A DNA stretch of 64,000 nucleotides from Microbotryum silenes-acaulis (lineage: Eukaryota > Basidiomycota > Microbotryomycetes > Microbotryales > Microbotryaceae): positions 310,001 through 374,000 of the forward strand of contig QPFY01000003.1 of assembly GCA_003665825.1 (NCBI GenBank), written 5' to 3'. Shown in pieces: positions 11,501-23,300 of this stretch. The number at the start of each line of letters is the position of its first letter. Within the stretch, counting starts at the first letter, position 1. Both the position numbers and the translations under genes were made by a program. Below the pieces are notes generated by a model. The model was not told the origin of the DNA and made no database searches. It saw only the letters and a list, made by a program, of their open reading frames with translations.

Positions 11501-11993
11501 AAGTAATCGTCATGGGTAAGTCTTGTGCTATGATGCGATTACGCCTGTAATTGACTAGCTTCCCCGTCTTTTGCTTCCCTTACCAGATGCACCCCTATCG
11601 CGCACCCCGACTTTGGTTCGAGCTGGAGGTATCCTTGTGCTAGGGCCGACGTGCAAGAACAACTTGTTCGAGTCGTTCGGCTCGCGTCACGTCCTCATCT
11701 TCCCCTCATCCGCCCAGAGCGGATGCTCGGGTCGCTTCACTTTGGTCGAAGACGACGGTGTCTCGAACGAGCACACGCTGAACGGCGTCTACACCGAGAT
11801 CGACGTGTGGTATCGCGTCAAAAATGCCGAAGAAGTTGAAGTCGGCTTTGAGGTCTCGAGGAATGAGTATGTCACCAAGTGGAAGAATTTGACTTGGGAA
11901 CTGCCCAAGGGCGATCGCCGTAAGATCGTGGTCGCCGAGGGGTTGAAAGGGCTTTATGATCCTCAAGGCATCTTGTCGGTAGAGGTGTTTTAA
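8526..11993 (+). CDS. Glycoside hydrolase family 31 (alpha-glucosidase/alpha-xylosidase type)
   Basis: At least ten exons from MPRIVIPTGFKETTSPGRV to the stop at 11993 encode roughly 900-950 residues. The N-terminal beta domain carries NEFVYGLGESRGFEKTGR; the catalytic barrel starts near FGYLASSLSLAADPKAQEAV. The nucleophile motif is GIWIDNNEMAG (Asp of WIDxNE) near 10500, and the acid/base Asp lies in the ASWSGDN motif near 10870, followed by GPGLYGHDIGGFAG. The beta-sandwich after the barrel reads PLLWYHSCDPLTL and FGSHVLVASVVEFGA. GH31 enzymes hydrolyse or transfer alpha-linked glucosyl or xylosyl residues. No signal peptide is visible at the chosen start, so it may be cytosolic; substrate unknown. 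The exon after 11305 must use the acceptor at GAACGCAG, because the earlier CCTAG acceptor runs into a stop. Confidence 0.9.
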
Positions 11994-13024
11994 GTTCAGG
12001 TTGGATTATGATGGACGATGGAACCAGAAATACACTTTTTGCTTTTACAGAGCCCCATCACTGAACCTTTGATGCACCTTTGATAATGCAGCCCCGTCAG
12101 CGTGGGCTCTGTACGGATTTGAAAGTTTACCCTGTTTTGGTCCAACCTATTGAAACCTGCGATACGAACCCGAGACAAGCGTCACGACTTTCATAACCGA
12201 GGTCGAGCGCCTTTGCGAGCTGTGCAACCGCCAAACGAATGGACATCGACCGTTCCGAGCTCGACGCCAACAACGTGTAGGATCTTTTCTCGCAGCGCTT
12301 CGCCACGGCACCTTTTCTCGAACGGCTTTATTTCATGGCAGAGGTCGTTACAACGGATATCAGCATGACAATTTATCACGGAGACACTAGACAGTCTAGT
12401 GGTCACCGCTGACCTGCACTGATTGGTGTAGTCCAATGATCGCGAGTTGGCTCAAGTGGCGTGACGCGGCTGCTCAGGGCGGCCCGCTCGGCGGAAACTC
12501 ACAGGCCCGGCCGGGGCACTGCATAGAAACGATCACTTTGATCAGTGATCTAATCGCTCAGCCGTCGTGTCGAATCACGGTGCTCTGAGCTACCAAGTAG
12601 CACCATCGTTAGATCGCACTTTTCTCCTTTTCTTTCCTGTACACGTCGACATTGGCCTTCAGTCCTGCAGAGGCGCCACATAAGGTAAGCAGGTCAGTAG
12701 TAGATGCTAATGAGCTGCATGCTACTTCAGCTTTTATCAGCATGGCCCAAACCATGAATTCATCTTGGCACTGACATCCGACTCGACCCTGGGTCTCGGC
12801 TATCGCACAGCAGGCGTGCAACGGCCGTTTGACACTGGCCAGATCGCAGATCGCGGAGTCCGCGCACCACTTCTCTCGGCACACGCGAGAGCTGCATCAG
12901 AGACATCAACGTTGGCGAGACATACGCACCCCAGGTACTCTCGCAACTAATTCCTCGTCGACGCTTGAAGGGTGGCTCTGTAAGGGCGGTGGGCGGTCCA
13001 GCATTGTGACAGCGGCCGCAATTC
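11994..13024. other. Intergenic region, no gene seen
   Basis: About 1 kb between two plus-strand genes. Several short overlapping ORFs on both strands show no conserved domain or consistent codon pattern. A short perfect inverted repeat, GATCACT (12531-12537) with AGTGATC (12544-12550), is the only local structure noted. Confidence 0.65.
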
Positions 13025-16000
13025 ATGTCTCGTTTCTTGACGACGTGGGAGGCGCCCGTCGCGACAGGCTCGGAGACACCGGCGGCCAGCTCTAGCCCGC
13101 GTGGGTCGGCGCCGTCGTCATCGTCACCGACTTTGGTTGCCGCAGCGGCAGCAGCGGCGAGTCGTCCTGCTCGCTCGCCTCTCCGCCCCTCGCGCCCCTT
13201 CCTCCCCTCCACATTCGCATCCCCAGCACTTTCTTCGTCGGCATCATCGGCATCGACTCCACGCACCTACAGCGGGTCGACGGCGCTGTCTTCGCCTTGT
13301 AACTTGCCTCCGACCGTCCCCGCCGCCGACGTCGGGTTACCCTTGGGTCCGAGCGCGCCAGCTCCCAGGATTCTCGGAGTGGAGACGGCGGCCCTGTTGT
13401 CGCTTCCTCCAGCGAGCGTTGAATCGACGATGCGACCGCCGACCCAGGTAGTCACAAGCAACCCGGTGTCGTGTTACGACTCGACGGCGTCCACCTCGGA
13501 TGATGAGCAGCACGATCAGTCTCGCGCAACCCGGAGGTCACGGAACCGGCGAGCTCATGCGTCGGCGGGTCCATCTTCGACGGTTCAGACAGTTTTCGAG
13601 GAACCCTTCCGACGAGCGTCGTATGAGGTGCTCCCCGGACCGCCGTCGACATCGACATCGGCGAACGGGACACCGCAGTACGGGAGCTTGGACCCGGCTC
13701 GCGGGTACGGTAGAGCCGGTACGTGGCCTTCTGTACCTTCAAGAAGACTCTCCCAGCAATCAGACGCATCCAGAACATCGGCCCTTGCACAACTCATCGG
13801 AAATAACGCCCAAAAAGATATTTCTCCGGAAGGGTTAGGTCTGCAGAATATCGAATACGACGTCGAGGGCCGATCAAGACGTGAGTTGCTTGCGAGCCCA
13901 CGTTAGACCAATTGCTCGCCGCCTCCTGGGACTGATGCGATGCAACATCTCGTAGGCGTTCATACCCATACAGGAGGTACTGGAGAAGGCTACGATGGAC
14001 GGAACTCCTACGTTCCTTCCAGCGGCGAAACGGCGTTCTCATCGGCGAACGAATTTTACAGCTCTCGGTCGCCGGTCTTTCCTCAGTCTTCACCCACTTC
14101 GCCCGGCGAAGGGCGGTTTCCAACAACGTCACCCGGAGGAGAGTCTCCTACACTGGGTAGTGGCTCATCCCGTGCCAAATTGGATCGTCCGCCTCCCGTG
14201 CGCCAAGCACGGTCGACCCGCTTCCTGCCGGACCAGGTCCACAAGCATGAACGGGGTCGGAACGGCAGTGCGGGCAGCGCTTTGGAACCCCGACACCCCA
14301 ACGGCTCCGGCTCCTCTTTTCGGAGCGTCGAGCTTCAGCCCGACCACATCGTCTTTCCCGACTCCGCTCCGGCACCCTCGCAGACTCGGCGCTCGCGCTC
14401 ACCTTCCATCATGTCTCGTCGCTCGGGCGTCCGACCCGCGAACGCATTCGCCAGGTCGAGCACGACGAGCAACTACGACAGCGGCTTACTGGAGTACTCT
14501 GGCCGACCCGCATCGATCAGATCCGTCTGCAGCAGCAATACGGCGACCGAATTCGAGTCGCACAGGCTTTACTTTCCTCCACCCCCGCCGAAGCAATCCC
14601 CCAATCCGGCTTCGAACGCTTCGCTCGTCTTCCCCTCTGCGCCACGGCGGGCTCCACGCTCGCCGGACGCGACCCAAGATGGCGGTCCCTTCCCCGGACG
14701 ACCTCGAGCCTCGCCCAAGGCAAGATCACCGGTGTTCCCCAGTGCCTCGTCGCCGGTGTCCAGCGAGCGATCGGTTCGCACCAGCGCCCTCCCCTTCTTA
14801 GGTCCAGCTTTGTCCTTTAGTAAGACGAGCCCCACAAAAACCAGCTCGCCTTTTCCGCTCGTCTTGGCGCCGTCTCTCCAGTCCGATCCTGATTCAGGTC
14901 CCGAGGATGAGCTTGATCAGATGATCCGCGCGCAGCGTCGGGGGGTGTCCACGGCTCAAGCACCTCGCTTCGCGTCGACGGTCCGCTCGCCCAAGGAGAC
15001 GAACGTGTACGACGATCTGCTCGGCGAGGTCGACAAGGTCGAGCTCAAGGTCGCGGCGGTCAATCTCGGTCGGACTGTGCCTGCCTCTTCACGCTCGGCT
15101 GCGCCAATGCACGCGGTACCCCAATCGGAATTTCTGAGTGCGGCTTTCGAGGAGGCGCTCGCCGCACCGCATAGACGTCAACGCACGATCTCGGGGGATA
15201 CGGTCGCTTCCGACTCGTCTGCTGATTACTTTGACGCCAACGAGGGATCAATATCTCCGCTTCGGTCGTCGGAATCGAGTGACGGCGATGGCAAGCACCA
15301 TAATGGCATGCCACGGACCGGGCATCCGACGTCCGCGTGCGACCAACTGCGCAGGATGTCGGCGATTGGCGAGGAGGCCGAGGAGGAAGCCGAGGAGGGC
15401 GATCGCCGCAACTCGATCTTGACGCCGCGACGGCGGTCGTCGCCTCGCAACTCCAAGAACCTCTCCATCCTGCCTCCGCCTATCGACGAGAACGTGCGCT
15501 CATCCGAACCATCGCGGGATGCGCAGTCCATGCTCGCCAAAACACCACCTCGACCCCCGCCGCCGTCTCTGGCCCTGTCCCCGGACCTACCCTTGTCTTC
15601 ACCCTCGTCGAACGTGTTGCGCAATCGAGACCTGGCGCACTCGGCGTCGGTCAACTCGATGCGAGCGATGCCTTCGACGCCGAATCGGACCCTACAGAGC
15701 CCAGGCCGTTCAATGTACTCGCTCTCGAACGAAAGCTCGGTATCGACGCGCAGCTACGCAGGTTCGGTCGCCCCCTCGACGCGGTCGACGCGTTCGATCA
15801 CGAAGCGGTTCGGGAGCTTCCTCAGCGGCACGTCTTCGGCCTCTTCGTCTCCGCGGACCAAGTCGTTCGGCGCTAAGAATGGGCAGTTGAACATGGTCGG
15901 CATCAGTTCCGAGGCGATCCGCGCGGCAGGCCTGTTCCAAGACGACGGGCCCGAAGTGCTCACCGGCGAAGGTGACCCCCAGGCCAGCTCGACGCAGGGG

Positions 16001-16210
16001 CTCATGCCTCGCTTGCCGCTGTTGGAGCATGGGAATGGAGCCTCTTCATCCAGTTTGAACCTTTATAAGGCCTCCGAAGAAGTGACGCAACTTGAAGGGC
16101 TATTCGCTCGTTTCGAGAGGGAGGAGAAGGAGCGGTTGAAGAGCATCACCGCGCATCGCACTCGCAACGCATCGGCCCCGGCGGTAGTTGGGGTCGCATC
16201 TGTAACTTAG
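13025..16210 (+). CDS. Unknown Ser/Pro-rich, largely disordered protein (about 1,036 aa)
   Basis: Two exons, 13025-13880 and 13956-16210, join in frame across a 75 nt GTGAGT...TAG intron. The product is dominated by Ser, Pro, Ala and Arg with many short SP/TP and RRxS motifs (for example RRMSAIGEEAEEEAEE and RRNSILTPRRRSSPRNS), which look like substrates for proline-directed and basophilic kinases. No catalytic or folded domain is recognised. A possible structured C terminus, VTQLEGLFARFEREEKERLK, may form a coiled coil, and TRSITKRFGSFLSGTSS precedes it. Similar architecture is found in fungal polarity, septation or signalling scaffolds, but I do not recognise an orthologue and assign no function. 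The long open frame, with stop codons crowded in the other frames, supports it being a real gene. Confidence 0.75.
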
Positions 16211-17391
16211 GGTGATTTATTTGTTTGGCTAAGATGCATATCATATTGACAGTTTGGGAATATCTTGGGCCGTTGTAATGTTATATTTATCAGTAAGTAG
16301 TCGTGGGTTGCTGGATTCGTCTTTGACTCGACACCGGTCGAGTTCCGGAGACCCCTTTCCTGCCCTATAAGCTACCCCACATCCGGGCGCTGCCCCGCCC
16401 ACTTATGCACGGTTCACTGCAATGGCCGCGCCGCCGAATGGCCCTGGGACGATAAGAGCTGCTGCTTGGCAGACAACTCCTCGTTTTGAAAGAGCCATGA
16501 CTACGCGCATAGCCACCCGACTGCCTAATGAAAATCACTGGGCACCACTGTTAACACGCGCGGCCGCACGAATTAGCGGCTTCGACGTTGCAAGAACGAG
16601 AGGCTTCTTCCTCGCACCCTTTCGCTCTCATACAACCAACTTGGATCGCGTGTTCGCCTCATTTTGACGTGGTTTGGGTGGCGTCTGTAGACCTACCGCC
16701 GACTATCACGACCCCAAGACACGATTTCGCCTGCTGGATTCGCCATCGCGTCTCGTGCTGGACTCCACGCTCTTGCTCGATCAGTCGCCGGCCTCCCCAC
16801 CTCAGCGCCTCAGCGCAAGTCCACGCGACAGCTCCCTTCCGTGGCAGGTCCAGTCTCATCGGCGGCGGCGTCGCCAAGTGAAATCGGTCGCGTCCTTGCA
16901 CACCAGCGGAGAGCTCCGGGGGCGTCCGAGCCAACCCACATGCTGAGTGACGGCGCAAGGCTTTGATTTGACCTCCCAAGTCAGGTGAGTGCGAGTATTT
17001 GATGGGACGCGGGGCCGCGACCTGTCGTGCTGGGCGACGAGGTCTATCAGAGGTGGCTTCCAAGTCGATCCTCAGCGAGCTGGGCACAGATGCAGATGCA
17101 GAGGTGGAGGACGACGCGTCTAAATTAACATGGTGGCTGAGGATTGCATCGCTTGAAACGTGCGTGGACTCGTTTGCCACACTACTTCGATACAACCCGC
17201 GAGCAAAGGGAACTCCGCGGTCGGCCTCAGCTCGCCTCGCAACTCTGCGTAATTCGATGCTCCTCGGCCAGCTGCAGCCCAACCCAGTGCCCGCAGCTAC
17301 ACAATCGCAGGCACGAGCGCAGGCACGATCAGCCCCTGCATGCATATTGGGCTGACCCACTTGAGTAACACCACCAGATTTCATCGAAACC
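16211..17391. other. Intergenic region upstream of the BEACH gene
   Basis: It holds the 3' flank of the preceding gene and the promoter and leader of the BEACH gene. A minus-strand ORF at 16659-17723 (354 codons) is antisense to the leader and first exon of the BEACH gene and shows no domain, so it is not annotated as a gene. No repeats of note. Confidence 0.65.
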
Positions 17392-20300
17392 ATGCACCAC
17401 CTCCGACGCTTGCCGAGCGCGGCCTCCTTCTCATCCATGTTCGGTGGACCTCCCCCTTTGTCCGACACGACACCGACCTCGCCGTCGTCGGAAGCGAGAA
17501 GTCGCTCCTTTTCGATCGCGTCGTCGAGCCTTGCCGATGCGCTCGACAACGACATCCACGCCGGTCTCCACCTCAATGACGGAGAAGGGCCGTCGTCGCC
17601 GATCATTGACGAGGTTAGCGTCGCCAACAGCGAAATCATTGCCGCTCTCGAAGCGTTGCAGATCACCCAACGCGCAGGGTATTCCGAGCGATTGCGATTG
17701 ATCGCCAAGATCCAGCACATCATGATTGATCAGGTTCGTTTTCATCTCTCCTGCCGAGGTGTTACTTCGCCATCGCCTCGAACTTGCTCGAGCTGACACG
17801 CTCATACGTCGATCCCGAGCAGCCCGAAACTCGAAATGCTTTTCGCGAGCACGGTGGATTCCTCAATGCCGTCTCCGTCCTCGCATCCCTCGAGGAGCGA
17901 GCAGCGGCCGAAAATCATGGCGGGGTCGGCATCGATACGTCCGAGCAACGGCACGAACTGCGGTACGAACTCGTCAAGCTCGTCTTCGCCGTCCTGGCTC
18001 TTGCCTTCGAAGGGCATGACGTCAACCGGTCGACGTTCAACGACACGGTCGGGTACGAGGCTATCGGCGAGGCGATCAAGTTGAGTGGGCTCATGGAAGC
18101 CCAAATCGACGATAAGGACGTAGCATCTGGCTCGTCGACGACGGTCGAAGGACCGCCCGCTTCTCCCACTCCCGCCGAAAAGCTCTTCTCGATCCTCTAT
18201 GCGTTCCTCACCGCCGACTTCTCCTCCCCGCCAATCTACTCTTACCTTCGGCGGCACCTCAACTCGCCCTCTCCGGCCGAAACGGAATCTGCTCCCGTGG
18301 TGTTTGACGCCGATGCTAAGCCGGTAGAGGCGGTGATTGATCTTGCCGCCGACGCGGAACGTATCGTCGTCTTGCTGGCCGAACGCGCCGATGCAGTCCG
18401 GGAATCAGGAGGGGAGGCGGCCGAACACCCCGAGGTCGTGCCGCTGATGCTCAACTTGGCATCTCAACTCGGCGAGCTTGAGATCGTGCTGCGCCTGGCC
18501 GTGCTGTCCTCTCTGTTGCAGCTCATCTGGAGCTCGACACGTTCCCAGGTCGCGCTTAACGAGGTTGGGCTCGTCGGGATCGCCTTGTCGAGGCTGATCC
18601 CGTCTCAGGAGCAGAAGCAAGACGACCTGTCGCCGGTCGAGAGGGACCTTTGGATCAAGTTGATGCAGCGAACCCTCGAAATGGGCTCCGATACGCACAA
18701 CTCGCGGCGGCTGTTCCAACTCGCCGTCAAGGGGTGGCAGGGGACGGACGAGGAGGAAACCCTCGACGAAGAGGTGCTCGAATTGATCCTCATCGGGGTG
18801 CGGCGGTCGCGGTTCCCGAGCTTCATCCACTTTGACTTGTCCCCGACAGGCTATTCGGCTCTGGTGCTTCCTTCGCTGGGCCGCGTCTTTCCTCCGGCGA
18901 CGGTCGGCTACACCTTCATGGGGTGGATCTCGATCGACGTGCCTCCGCGAGCAGGGGACAGCTTCAGCGTGCTGGGATGCGGTGACTCGGCGGGAAAATG
19001 CCATCTCCAACTCAGCATCACGTCGGATCTTCAGTTCGCGGTCTCGACCTCCCCTTCCAAGCCCCCCGTCGTCTTCACGAACCACTGGCTGCAGTTGGGC
19101 AAGTTCCAACACGTCGCTCTCGTCCACCAGCGACCCAAGTACGTGCTTTCGTCCCCGATCTCTCTCTACGTCGACGGACAACTCGTCGATACGAGCAAAA
19201 TCGCGTACCCGACGGCGCCGCCCAAGGACTGTGACGTGCAAGCATGGCTCGGGACGCCGACGGAGCGGGTCGCCGAGGGCGGGCTTGGGAAGGGGCTGAA
19301 TCGAGTCAAGTGGAACCTTGGGCCGACATGGCTCTTGCACGCGGAGCTGCCGGAGCAGATGATATACGTGTGCTGGACGCTCGGCCCGCGCTACGCGGGC
19401 TTGTTCCAGGACCAACTGGGCCAGTTTCAAACGAACGCCTCGTCGACGGACCTCAACGTGCGGCTCGAGATCGCGGCCTCGAATGGGAACGCTCAACCGG
19501 CGACGCACGCGCTTATACAAGCGATCCGCGAACGGGGGAGTGCAGTCGTCCCCGACCACAAAATCTATTTCGCCTTCTCGGCGCTCAACGTGCTCGCCGC
19601 TGGCTCGTCCAGAGGGATCTTGGGGACGGGACTTTCGGACCGGGCTCGACAGGCCCTCGCTTCGACGGCCCCCTCGCCGAGAGGCAAAGCGATCGTCAAC
19701 TCGGCCATTCCGCGCAAGATCGACGATGTCCTTTTGATGCCGAATGGGTTGGGTCACTTGACACAAGCGCACGCGTGCAATCCGAGAGGACTCGATGCTG
19801 CGGTGTGGAAGATTGGGGGCGTCTCGGTAGTGACGAAGCTCATTGAGCTATCCAAGACGTCGGCACAGCTCGCTACGACGGTGCAGCTGTTTGTCGAATG
19901 CATTCAAGATAGTTGGAGGAACAGTGAGGATGCGGGTAAGTCCAGCATCTGGGTCGAGTGAAGCTAATGAAGCCTTGAACTGAGCTCGAGTTTTGCTCAA
20001 CAGAACGAACACAAGCCTACGAAACGCTGGCCTATTTGCTCCGGCACAAAGCGAGCCTCATCGATGCCCGCACCCATGATATTATACTGAGCTTTTGCGG
20101 TCTCGATGTGGACGAACCGACACGCTCCATTGTTTCCAACGTCCTCGCTTTCCGCTTCATCATCCTCGACCTGGTACTGTGGGGCGCCACCGACCTGCCA
20201 ATGCAGCAGCGCCACCTTCAGCGCCTGCGCGACTTTGTCCAGCGCAGCGAGCACGCCTCTTTTAACATGCGACGCGTCGTCAAGATGCACCTTGTTCGCA

Positions 20301-23300
20301 AGCTACTCTTTTCGCTCCGAGCTGGTTTGTTCTATCCTTCGATGAACGATGAGATCGTGGACTTTTTGATGCTCGTCGTGACGGCCCACTTCTCAACCGA
20401 GACGGTGCGCCATGTTGCGACCTTCTTGACGGCTACACTTTGCCAAGGTGAGTCGTGACCAGAGCGTAGCTTTAGGCGCTACACTGAATTGACCTGCTTG
20501 ATTTGGACCTGTGCAGTTGTCCACGTCTCGGCCCACCCCATAGAGCCGGCAGAGAACATCGATAGCCCCGATCCCGAAGCCGAGAACCCGGCCGAAGCGT
20601 TCGTACTGGACGTTCGGCGGCTCGACGCTGGATCATATGCGGCGTCACTCCGTGTATTGTCGGCGCTGCATGACCTCGTGCTAGGGACCGAATCAACGCA
20701 AGCGCTCGCCAAGTTTGCCAAAGTCATCACGACTAAATGGACGCTACTGTTCATTCTTGATCGGACGGCGCCGCCGCTTGCTGCGGTGCTGAGCTTGCGC
20801 ATCTTGGTCCGGCTTTTGCAGACGCAGGGTTCAGCGTTCGCGGCCAAGTTTGCAAATTCGACGGATGGTTATCAGATGCTCCGGAGTGCGACCCCGCACT
20901 TGTGGAACTTTGGCCAGATCCACCTCGCGCTCTTTGCGCTGCTGCACGGTCGCGACATCTCCAAAATCTCGCTCGATGCCGACTTCTCCCCCTCGGTCTT
21001 TGCGACCTGCTCGGTCGACCTGTCACCCATCGCATCCGAGGTCGTCCGGGTCCTCGTCGCCTGCGTCGCACGAGGCGTCATGGTCCTCGAGCGTAAACCG
21101 GCCGAGGCGGTGACGAGGGAATTTGTCACTCCGCAGATAGGGAGCGACAAGTCGCCGGCTCTGAACGGCGGCGAGGATCCCAAGCCGAGGTTATGGACAC
21201 GCCTTTCGCTGGCTCGTGGATTTGACGTCGTTCTGGCGCTGTTGGACCAAGCCAATCGCGCGACCACGGACTCCCACGACCATCTCGCGACGTCGGCTGT
21301 GGCGCTCCCCGATCTCGTAGCAGCGCTCAAACCTGCCTTGCGACTCGTTGGCGAGCTCGAGTACGCACCGGCTGAACACGTCCCCTCGTTGCCGATCATC
21401 ACACCGCGGAACGGCTACCACTTTGTCGCCACCGTCCGCCGAGGATCCCGCGTCTCCCTTGATTCGTTCTCCTCGGGGCCAGCAGAGGAAAGTGCCGGGC
21501 TCGGAGTACTTGGGGTGCCTCTTTCGACCTCGAACTCTTCCAGCCTCGAGGCCTCGCTTGCGTCACCACTCTGGACGTCGGTCATGCTTGATGGCCAGTG
21601 GCCACCGATCTTTGACGACCCCAAAACGATGGGTCCTGCCGCGACCTCGCTGCTGGACTTTTTGTCGTCACAAGTCACGGACGCCATCACGACGCGTCAT
21701 GTCAAGCGAATGTCGATTAGTGGCTTCGATCTTCCCATGACGTCGGCGGAACCACCTTTGCAAATCTTGCGCGACATGATTGACGCCTCGGCTTCGTCGG
21801 ACCTGCGCTCGCAAGCCACGTTTCGCACGTCGCTGCTCCGCGCCATCACGGACAGGCTGACGCGTGCCAGCACGGCGACGATTGTGGCGAACCGCGTCGC
21901 CAACTTTGTCGAGTTTGCGACCGAGCAAGCCTTCCAAGGATGGTACGCCGACATTGTTCACCTCATCAAGTTCGTCCTCTCATACATCGAGAAACTGCTC
22001 GACGAGTCGGCCCTGTCGGTCCCGCTGGATGCGGCCAAGCCGTTCGTGCAGTTGTACAAGTCGGCGAATCGATTGGTCTTGCTCGCCCTTGCCGACGACC
22101 TCGAAGTACCCGAGACGGTGCTCAATGTCCTGGTTCACCACCAGCTCACGCTCTTCGCGGGTCAGAACGCGGAGCCCGAATTCTTCCGCCTGCTCGTGTA
22201 CCGCCTCAGCGTTCTGACGATCGCCTCGCGTGAACCAGCCCCCTTAGTCGACTTTTTCAAGTTGCTCGTGCTGCAGCGGTCGGGTGACGTCGAAGATGCG
22301 TTGGGACAGCAGCGGAAACACGACTTTGAGCCGCCTTTCTCTAGCAAGGCCATCGATACCGACGTTGAAGGCTTTGTGACCTTGCTTATGTCGAGTGAGC
22401 CGCAGATCGAAGAACTGAGCGACTTTTGGGACGCCTTCATTGCGGGCGAGGTGTCTCGGCTGCGGCCGACCCTGGAGAAGGACATTTTGCGATTGGAGGA
22501 GCTGGCCACGTCGCTGAAACAAAAACGCGATGCGCAGCGCAAGCGCATGCGAACACAACGCACGGCGATCTACGACTGGAGCGAAGGCATTCACGAAGTC
22601 GAAGCGACCCGCGTCGCGCACACCCGCCAGGACTTTACCGATCATGCGGCCTACATCCATGCCGAGTGGATCGATCGATCGCAGGCGCTGTACAGGGAAC
22701 GAGGCATTTGGGGCACGCCGTTACCGACAGATCGATGGCAACTTGATTTCACCCAAGGACCGTATCGAATCCGCAAGAAGCTGCAGGCCGAGTTGCCGAA
22801 GAAGATTGCGCTGCCGCCGGCGGATACTTTAACTTCGAACCGCTACAGGCGGATGGGGAACGGCTCGACGAGTCGTCACGACTCAATATCGCAATCACCC
22901 GAGATCACTCTACGTAAGTCCCGGATCCCAAGTCTAGAGAAAACCTAGACTGACCCAATCCGCTGTCCACAGTCAGAGTGCAAACTGTGATGTCAGTGCC
23001 TCCCTCATCGCCGGGGCAGAGTAATTTGCCGGCCGAAGAGTCGATGTGGGTTGAAGGCGCCAGCATGGAGACCACGATGATTGACAGCGAGTCGCCCGAG
23101 CCGGTCACGGACGAGGATAAGAACCGCAAGGTCAGAAGATCGCTCGAATCCGGAGACGTGATCGAGTCCGTGTTCAACATCAACCGCATCGTCGGTCTTG
23201 ACGCTGTCGCTGGACTGTTGCTGCTTGCCAAGAAGAATGTCTACATTATCGACGGCTTTTTCCAAACCTCGTCGGGGGATCTCGTCGATGCGTGGGAGGC

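Noticed and set aside
16659..17723. 354-codon minus-strand ORF upstream of the BEACH gene
   Set aside because: It overlaps the start of the BEACH gene antisense and shows no recognisable protein features or splice signals.
18405..19772. 455-codon minus-strand ORF inside the BEACH gene
   Set aside because: It is antisense to a well-conserved coding exon, is Arg-rich as expected from reversed GC-rich codons, and has no domain.
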